Of a stretch of 64,000 bases of DNA, positions 57,928 through 64,000 are shown piece after piece. Under the pieces are notes generated by a model, which was not told where the DNA came from, ran no database searches, and saw only the letters and a list, made by a program, of their open reading frames with translations. The first letter of the stretch is position 1; each line of letters opens with the position of its first letter. A program made the translations under genes and the position numbers. The stretch comes from Balneolales bacterium. GTDB lineage: Bacteria > Bacteroidota > Rhodothermia > Balneolales > Natronogracilivirgulaceae. The stretch spans positions 1 to 64,000 of the forward strand of contig SLNO01000046.1 in NCBI GenBank assembly GCA_007132975.1, read 5' to 3'.

Positions 57928-58982
57928 TGGCGACGCGCAGATCGGCCCGCAAACACGGCAACAAACGATCGGCCCGCAACGCCCGCGACGCTCGACCGGA
58001 TGAAGCCCGGCTCCTCCCGCTTCCGGACGAACGGCTTACGGAGTTGCGGCAGTTCCTGGATCCTGTGATCGGACAGGTGGAGGAACCGGGATACGTTGCC
58101 ACTGATCCGGTCGCTTTCATGCATCAGTTTGACAGCGCAGAGGACAAAAACCTCGCCGGCTTCCTCGCGGCGCTTATGGCCTGGGGGCGCCGCGATATCG
58201 TCATGGCCAAAGTCGGCAACCTGCTGGAACGCTTCGGAACCAATCCCGCCGATTTCATCGGCAATCTCACCAGCCGCGACGAGCAACGGCTCGAAGGGTT
58301 CCGGCACCGGACTTTCACCGCCGACGATGTGCGGTGGCTTCTTCGGGCGCTTTCACGGATTCTGAATCAATTTGGTAGTTTTGAACAGTTCTGGGTGGAT
58401 TGTCATTTCCAAAGCCTTGGCGACAGGCGCGCTGGAAACCGCGCTGAAAGCCGCAACATAATATCATCCACCGAAATCCACACTGCAAACCTCTCGGGAA
58501 GTCACACCGAAAGCCGCACCGCTATCCGCATCAGGAAGTCCACCAAAAGCCACATCCATATCCACCCTGAAGCTGCCAGGCTTCTCACCGAGTTCCATGA
58601 GCGCTTTTTTGAGCTGATCCCCGAAGGCCCGCAACGGGTCCGGAAACACCTGGCCACACCGGTGAAAAACAGCTCCTGCAAACGGTTATGGCTCTATCTG
58701 CGCTGGACACTCCGCCGGGAAAGCTGCGTGGATCCCGGGACCATGTCGTTCATGCCGCCCTCCGGGCTGATGATCCCGCTGGATGTGCACGTGGCCCGCT
58801 ACGCCCGTATGTTCGGCCTTATCACCCGCAGGGCCAACGACTGGAAGGCCGTGTCGGAACTCACAACGCGCCTGCGCCTGATGGATGCCGCTGATCCTGC
58901 GAAATATGATTATGCCCTGTTCGGCCTTGGCATCCGCGATATCCCCATCCCGCCCGAATTCGTGATCAACCCGCGTGTGTGA
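57927..58982 (+). CDS. TIGR02757/DUF2400 family protein
   Basis: SCKRLWLYLRWTLRR, LMIPLDVHVARYARMFGL, DPAKYDYALFGLGI; TGATG overlap with mutY. Confidence 0.88.
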   Translation: MATRRSARKHGNKRSARNARDARPDEARLLPLPDERLTELRQFLDPVIGQVEEPGYVATDPVAFMHQFDSAEDKNLAGFLAALMAWGRRDIVMAKVGNLLERFGTNPADFIGNLTSRDEQRLEGFRHRTFTADDVRWLLRALSRILNQFGSFEQFWVDCHFQSLGDRRAGNRAESRNIISSTEIHTANLSGSHTESRTAIRIRKSTKSHIHIHPEAARLLTEFHERFFELIPEGPQRVRKHLATPVKNSSCKRLWLYLRWTLRRESCVDPGTMSFMPPSGLMIPLDVHVARYARMFGLITRRANDWKAVSELTTRLRLMDAADPAKYDYALFGLGIRDIPIPPEFVINPRV

Positions 58983-59066
58983 CGGCACGGCCGTATCCAA
59001 TTTGGTCGACAGGACGTGTGGTGAATGGCCGGAGATGCCATTCTGCCAAACGGACGCGGCGTTCGG

Positions 59067-61133
59067 TTATGCCCTGGCCAGGACTTCCTCCAGAGCAGCA
59101 TCGAACCGGCCCTGGACCTCTTCCAGGCGGGCTGCGGCCTCCGTCCAGTTGTCCCAGCTGCGCTCCAGGCGGCGTTCCAGGTCGCCATGGCGCTTGAGCA
59201 CGGACTGGGCATCACCCGACTCATAAAATTCGGGATCGGCCAGCTGCTGTTCGATTTCGGCTTTCTCGTTTTCCATGAGGTCGATTTCCTCTTCCAGGCG
59301 CGCCAATTTCGTTTTGAGCGGTTTCATATCCCGGCTGAACCGGTTGCGCAGTTCAGCTTCGGCGCGCTTGAGTTCCCTGGACTTGGGTCCGCTGCCTCCC
59401 GCATCCTTTTCAACCCGGGATGCGCCCGGCTCGCGGCCCTGAGCGGCCTGTCCCTGAGCCGGATCTGCAGCCGCGGCCCCTCCGGTCTCCCCGGCCGCTT
59501 TCTGTTCGCGGAATTTCCACTCATAATAGCTGAAATCGCCCGGGTATTCGAACAGCCGGCCGTCGCCCACGCGCCAGACCTTGTTGGCGAACCCGCTGAG
59601 GAAGTAGCGGTCGTGGCTAACGGCCACAACCGTTCCCTGGTACTGCTCAAGCGCCCTGAGCAGTACCTTCTTGGAGCGAATGTCCAAGTGGTTGGTCGGC
59701 TCATCCAGAATGAGCAGGTTGGCCGGTTCCAGCAGGCTTTTGGCAAGCGCCAGACGGCTACGTTCGCCCCCGCTCAGCACCCCGACCTGCTTGAAGACAT
59801 CGTCGCCTGAAAACAGGAAGGCTCCGAGGATGCCACGGATCCGGGATCTCGCCTCTGAAGTCCTGGCCGAGGCCTCCATCTCCTCCAGCACTGTCCGTTC
59901 CGATGTGAGCACATCGGCCAGATGCTGGGCGAAGAAGGTCATGATGACATTGTGCCCGGGCACCCGTTCACCGTCAAACGGTTCGGTCCCGTTAATAATG
60001 CGGGCCAGTGTCGATTTTCCGGCGCCGTTTGCCCCAACCAAAGCAATCTTGTCACCGCGTTCGATGGCCACGTCCTGGTTTTGTGTAAAAACGGCAACCG
60101 GCTCCTCCCGGTCAGTTCGGTAGGTCTTGTTCAGACCGCGCAGCTCCATGACCTGCACTCCGCACGAAGGCGGATCGGGAAATCGAAAATCTATGGAGGT
60201 TGTGTCCTCCTCGGGCATTTCGATGCGCTCGGTCTTCTCAAGCTGCTTGATCCGGCTCTGCACCTGCCGCGCCTTGGTTGCCTTTGCCCGGAACCGGTTG
60301 ATGAACCGTTCGGCCTGCTCCAGTTCACGCTGCTGGTTTTCCCAAGCCTGGCGCTGCAGTTCAAGCTGCTGCTGATACTGCTTTTCATAGGCATCATAGT
60401 TGCCCTTGTAGAGCGAAAGGCGGCGGTTTTCGAGTGCAGCGATATGCGTGACCATTCGGTTCAGGAACATCTGGTCGTGGCTGACGATCCAGATAGCCCC
60501 GGGGTATCCAGGGAGGTACCGCTCCAGCCAGTCGATGCTGTCGATATCAAGGTGGTTTGTTGGCTCATCGAGAAGCAGGATATCAGGCGCCTCGAGAAGC
60601 AGCCGTGCCAGGAGCGCTCGCATCTGCCACCCGCCGCTGAAGGTATGCAGCGGCTCATCCAGTTCATCCGGTGCAAATCCCAGTCCTCTGAGCGTCTCCT
60701 CGACCCTTGCCTGGCGCTTGCCTCCATCCAGCATTTCGAAACGGTTCTGAAGGGCCTCCAGCGTCGACAGAAGTTTCGGGTACGCCGTGTCGTCATAAGA
60801 ATCCAGCTGACCGATGGCCGTTGTTGTTTCCGCAATCCTGCGCTCCAGGTCGTTGGCCTCTCCAAAAGCCTGCAGCACCATCGAACGCACCGTCTCCTGG
60901 CGTGAAACTTCCAATGATTCCTGCTGAAGATAGCCGATCCTGGTCCCCGAAGACCATTCGCAGGCGCCTTCGTCCGGTGTGAGCGCACCGGTCATGATGC
61001 GCAACAAGGTCGTTTTTCCCGCGCCATTTGGCCCGATCAGGCCGATCCGGTCCCCTTTTTTGAATGTGAGGGAAACCTTATCGAAAAGACAGCGATTTGA
61101 TATAAAAAATGTTATATTATGAAGTCTATACAT
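59067..61133 (-). CDS. ABC-F family ATPase
   Basis: Two ABC domains (GPNGAGKTTLL, GANGAGKSTLA; LLLDEPTNHLDI twice) and coiled-coil C-terminus. Confidence 0.93.
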   Translation of the reverse strand: MYRLHNITFFISNRCLFDKVSLTFKKGDRIGLIGPNGAGKTTLLRIMTGALTPDEGACEWSSGTRIGYLQQESLEVSRQETVRSMVLQAFGEANDLERRIAETTTAIGQLDSYDDTAYPKLLSTLEALQNRFEMLDGGKRQARVEETLRGLGFAPDELDEPLHTFSGGWQMRALLARLLLEAPDILLLDEPTNHLDIDSIDWLERYLPGYPGAIWIVSHDQMFLNRMVTHIAALENRRLSLYKGNYDAYEKQYQQQLELQRQAWENQQRELEQAERFINRFRAKATKARQVQSRIKQLEKTERIEMPEEDTTSIDFRFPDPPSCGVQVMELRGLNKTYRTDREEPVAVFTQNQDVAIERGDKIALVGANGAGKSTLARIINGTEPFDGERVPGHNVIMTFFAQHLADVLTSERTVLEEMEASARTSEARSRIRGILGAFLFSGDDVFKQVGVLSGGERSRLALAKSLLEPANLLILDEPTNHLDIRSKKVLLRALEQYQGTVVAVSHDRYFLSGFANKVWRVGDGRLFEYPGDFSYYEWKFREQKAAGETGGAAAADPAQGQAAQGREPGASRVEKDAGGSGPKSRELKRAEAELRNRFSRDMKPLKTKLARLEEEIDLMENEKAEIEQQLADPEFYESGDAQSVLKRHGDLERRLERSWDNWTEAAARLEEVQGRFDAALEEVLARA

Positions 61134-61179
61134 AAACGTTTTTCAACAACTGAAACAATCCTAGAATCACTGATACCAC

Positions 61180-61377
61180 ATGCTCGGAGTAAAAGTTAAA
61201 GATAACGAAAGCATCGATCGTGCCATAAACCGTTTCAAGAAAATGATGACCCGCTCCCGCATCCTCATGGAGTACAAAGAGCGCCAGCAGTTTCTGAAGC
61301 CCTCGGAACTGCGCCGTGAAGCGCACAAAAAGAGTGTCCGCGAAGAGCGCAAACGCCGCCGCGACGAATGGAGATGA
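61180..61377 (+). CDS. rpsU: 30S ribosomal protein S21
   Basis: MLGVKVKDNESIDRAINRFKKMMTRSRILMEYKERQQFLKPSELRREAHKKSVREERKRRRDEWR. Confidence 0.95.
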   Translation: MLGVKVKDNESIDRAINRFKKMMTRSRILMEYKERQQFLKPSELRREAHKKSVREERKRRRDEWR

Positions 61378-61529
61378 TCCTGACCCGGTTGGATGCGTAA
61401 TCTGGCCGGCTCGCCCCCAGCCTTTTCCATGCCATAGCATCCAAGCCATAGCGGCGACTGCCAAGTCGCCCGGCGCCCTTTCCCACAGTGCCCTTCAACT
61501 ATCGGGCTTTCAGGCCGCATTGCAGATAC

Positions 61530-62906
61530 CTAACCGCCATCCAGTCCACTTTTCCTCAGGGCATCGGTAATACCGGCAACAGCACTGACCCTGATTTTCC
61601 GCCTTTCTCCCTTGTAGCCGGACGGCACTACAGCCTGACTGAAGCCCATCGCTTCGGCCTCGTCCAGCCTTCTGTCCAGCTGCACAACCCTTCTTACTTC
61701 AGCTCCCAGCCCCACTTCACCGATCATCACCACCGGCTCGCCTGCCGCTTTTCCCGACAGAGAAGAGACCAGAGCGGCGGCAACGCCCAGATCGCAGGCT
61801 GTTTCGGTCAGTTTAAGTCCGCCCGCAACATTCAGAAAGACGTCGTGTTGCCCAAATTGCCATCCGCACCGTTTTTCAAGGACTGCCAGCAGCAGAGATA
61901 GCCTCCTGTGGTCAAAGCCGGATGCTGTGCGCTGAGGCATGCCATAGGATGTGGGGGTGACCAGGGCCTGGATCTCGATAAGCAGCGGACGGGTTCCCTC
62001 CATGGAACATACCACAGCGTTGCCGCTCACGGACGGATCGAACTCTGACAGAAAGAGCTCTGATGGATTTACGACCTCCCGCAGGCCACTGCTCTCCATT
62101 TCAAAAATTCCCACTTCCTGTGCGGGTCCAAACCTGTTTTTAAGCGTTCTGAGTATCCGGTGATGCGACTGCTTGTCACCTTCAAACTGCAGGACGGTAT
62201 CCACCATATGTTCAAGGATACGGGGGCCGGCAAGATCTCCTTCCTTGGTGACATGACCGATCGCTATCACGGTAATATTTTCCTGTTTGGCGAGCTGCAT
62301 GATCAGTGCGGCACACTCGCGGATTTGCGCCGTTGTGCCCGGCATGCTCTGCAAGGCGCTGTGGTAGACCGTCTGGATGGAGTCGATGATCAGCAATCCC
62401 GGTTTTTCTTTTCGCGCGGTTTCCACAACCTGCATGATCTCCGTTTCGGTATACAGGTGAAGATGGGCCGGGTTCACATCCAGCCGGCCGGCACGCTGCC
62501 TGATCTGTGCCAGTGACTCCTCGCCTGAGACGTACAGCGCCTTATGTCCGGAAAGCAGGGACACCCATTGCAGCGCAAGAGTGCTTTTCCCGATTCCGGG
62601 ATCCCCGCCCAGCAGAATGAACGATCCCGGCATCATTCCACCGCCTAACACCCGGTCCAGCTCCGCCATACCGGTAACCACGCGGTCTGCCTCGGTCGCG
62701 GGTATTTTATCAAGCGTCACCGGCACGGGGGCCGCCCTGCCGTCTGATCTGAGCCTTGCCTTGTGCTCCCGGTGCCCGTTTTCTTCAGGCAAAACTATCT
62801 CTTCAAGCGTATTCCATTGGGAGCAGGCTCCACAGGCGCCCAGCCACTGCGATGATTCCCATCCGCAGCTGGAGCAGACGTATCTGGTGCGTTTCTTCCG
62901 GGGCAT
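61530..62906 (-). CDS. radA: DNA repair protein RadA
   Basis: YVCSSCGWESSQWLGACGACSQWNT zinc finger; GGDPGIGKSTL Walker A; KNRFGPAQEVGIFEM. Confidence 0.96.
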   Translation of the reverse strand: MPRKKRTRYVCSSCGWESSQWLGACGACSQWNTLEEIVLPEENGHREHKARLRSDGRAAPVPVTLDKIPATEADRVVTGMAELDRVLGGGMMPGSFILLGGDPGIGKSTLALQWVSLLSGHKALYVSGEESLAQIRQRAGRLDVNPAHLHLYTETEIMQVVETARKEKPGLLIIDSIQTVYHSALQSMPGTTAQIRECAALIMQLAKQENITVIAIGHVTKEGDLAGPRILEHMVDTVLQFEGDKQSHHRILRTLKNRFGPAQEVGIFEMESSGLREVVNPSELFLSEFDPSVSGNAVVCSMEGTRPLLIEIQALVTPTSYGMPQRTASGFDHRRLSLLLAVLEKRCGWQFGQHDVFLNVAGGLKLTETACDLGVAAALVSSLSGKAAGEPVVMIGEVGLGAEVRRVVQLDRRLDEAEAMGFSQAVVPSGYKGERRKIRVSAVAGITDALRKSGLDGG

Positions 62907-62909
62907 GTG

Positions 62910-63998
62910 TCACTTCCTGTTATTACCGTTTTTTCTGGCGTTAACACTCTTATTGAAATACCAGCTCATGGCCATGAGTCCGGCCCCGACAACCAGGTAG
63001 AAGCTGATCAGGCGCCACATGAAAACGGCGATGCCCAGAAACTCGATCCGCGGCATCAACGAGCCCTGGAAAAGCGCAAAAAGTCCCTCCAGCCCCCCGC
63101 TTCCGCCCGGTGTTGGCATAAACATGCCTGCCAGGGTCATGGCCATCCCCCTGAGGAAGGACAGCACCACATCGGCCGGAACAAAACTCAGCACCACAAT
63201 GGCTGGAAGCAGCGCCTTGGCCAGCCAGGCAAGCGTTGAAAGGATAAAGGCTTTTACGACAAATGACTTCGGCTTCTTCCTGAGTTCATGGGAGTAGGCC
63301 TCCAGCTCCTCCGCCTCCCTTGCAACCTTGTAGCGGTACTTCCGCAGGAAAGGCAAACTGAAGACAAAATTGACCGCACGCTTGAGGATGTAGGGGTTCC
63401 GAAAGACACCGTAGGTAAGGAACAGTGAGTAAACCAGAAGCAGTACGTAGATTATGGCCATGGCGCCATGCCCGACCCATCCGGCATTTTCCGGAACTAC
63501 GGGTAGGAAAAAACCGACGATCATGAGCATGGGAATAATGAACACCAGCAGCAGCTGGTCCAGCATGATGCCGTAGATGACAATGGCGCTGGACTGTCCC
63601 AGCGAAAGGTTTTCCCGTGTCATGGTGTACGTGGCCATGGGTCCGCCACCGATAGTGGACGGGGTTACCGAGGAGGTAAACTCCCAGCTCAGCACCACCC
63701 GCAACGAAGCGATCCAGGAGAGGCGCTGTTCGGATAGATAACGGATCTTGGCACTCAGAAACCAAATTCGCAACCCCACCACAAACAGAGCTATGAAGAG
63801 GCCTGGGGTCCTGTTCCAGTAAAGCCTGTCGAAAAGCCCCGGCGAGTAGGTCCACCAGATAAGCAGTCCCATGCTGGTGAGGCTGAGCAGGATGGAAAAG
63901 ACCAGATATTTACCAGAAAGCTGGGGGGAAAAACGATCATTTACCTGCTCACCTTCGGCAGCCGTTGTCTGTGTGATATGGTTCTTATCAGTTGACAA
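62910..63998 (-). CDS. Lysylphosphatidylglycerol synthase-like / UPF0104 flippase-type membrane protein
   Basis: Multi-TM; SSVTPSTIGGGPMATYTM and PTPGGSGGLEGLFALF motifs; start close to window edge, may extend. Confidence 0.85.
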   Translation of the reverse strand: MSTDKNHITQTTAAEGEQVNDRFSPQLSGKYLVFSILLSLTSMGLLIWWTYSPGLFDRLYWNRTPGLFIALFVVGLRIWFLSAKIRYLSEQRLSWIASLRVVLSWEFTSSVTPSTIGGGPMATYTMTRENLSLGQSSAIVIYGIMLDQLLLVFIIPMLMIVGFFLPVVPENAGWVGHGAMAIIYVLLLVYSLFLTYGVFRNPYILKRAVNFVFSLPFLRKYRYKVAREAEELEAYSHELRKKPKSFVVKAFILSTLAWLAKALLPAIVVLSFVPADVVLSFLRGMAMTLAGMFMPTPGGSGGLEGLFALFQGSLMPRIEFLGIAVFMWRLISFYLVVGAGLMAMSWYFNKSVNARKNGNNRK

Positions 63999-64000
63999 AG

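Noticed and set aside
1-64000. tRNA/rRNA genes, integrases, transposases, prophage, toxin-antitoxin or defence systems
   Set aside because: None recognised on either strand by reading; the ORF track shows no recombinase or Cas-like proteins.

Overview
The window looks like a contig from a Balneolota/Rhodothermota-type member of the Bacteroidota/FCB group, judged from SusC/SusD, 'QNYPNPFNP' T9SS-type C-terminal sorting domains and a fused E1 dehydrogenase. The first 2.4 kb is the end of a cytochrome c oxidase operon. From about 2.9 to 42.6 kb lies a large beta-glucan locus, most likely beta-1,3-glucan (laminarin). It holds a LacI regulator, SusC/SusD, an MFS sugar porter, two intact GH16 genes and one decayed GH16, three GH17 proteins, a GH3, two clan GH-A proteins, two large (~1137 aa) GH149-like phosphorylases each linked to a GPH/MelB-type transporter, and several carbohydrate-binding-like surface proteins. 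The remainder (42.6-64 kb) is mainly housekeeping: a UxaE-like protein, ctaA, ctaB, fumC, an E1 alpha/beta fusion, a possible sphingolipid cluster (ceramide-synthase-like GNAT, SPT-like AOS enzyme, GT4, SDR), mutY, a DUF2400/TIGR02757 protein, an ABC-F ATPase, rpsU, radA and an LPG-synthase-like membrane protein. The most interesting observations are: (1) a single ORF that fuses a clan GH-A glycosidase to what looks like an outer-membrane beta-barrel; (2) a ~97-101 bp intercistronic leader element present three times, with an outer stem that changes in a compensatory way and an invariant CUGACACACAG core; (3) two identical LacI-type operators (TGGAAACGCTTCCA) about 19 kb apart; (4) a repeated, apparently uncatalogued binding-module family; (5) a terminator-like hairpin in the leader of the sugar porter. 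All family calls come from reading motifs, and no database search was run.
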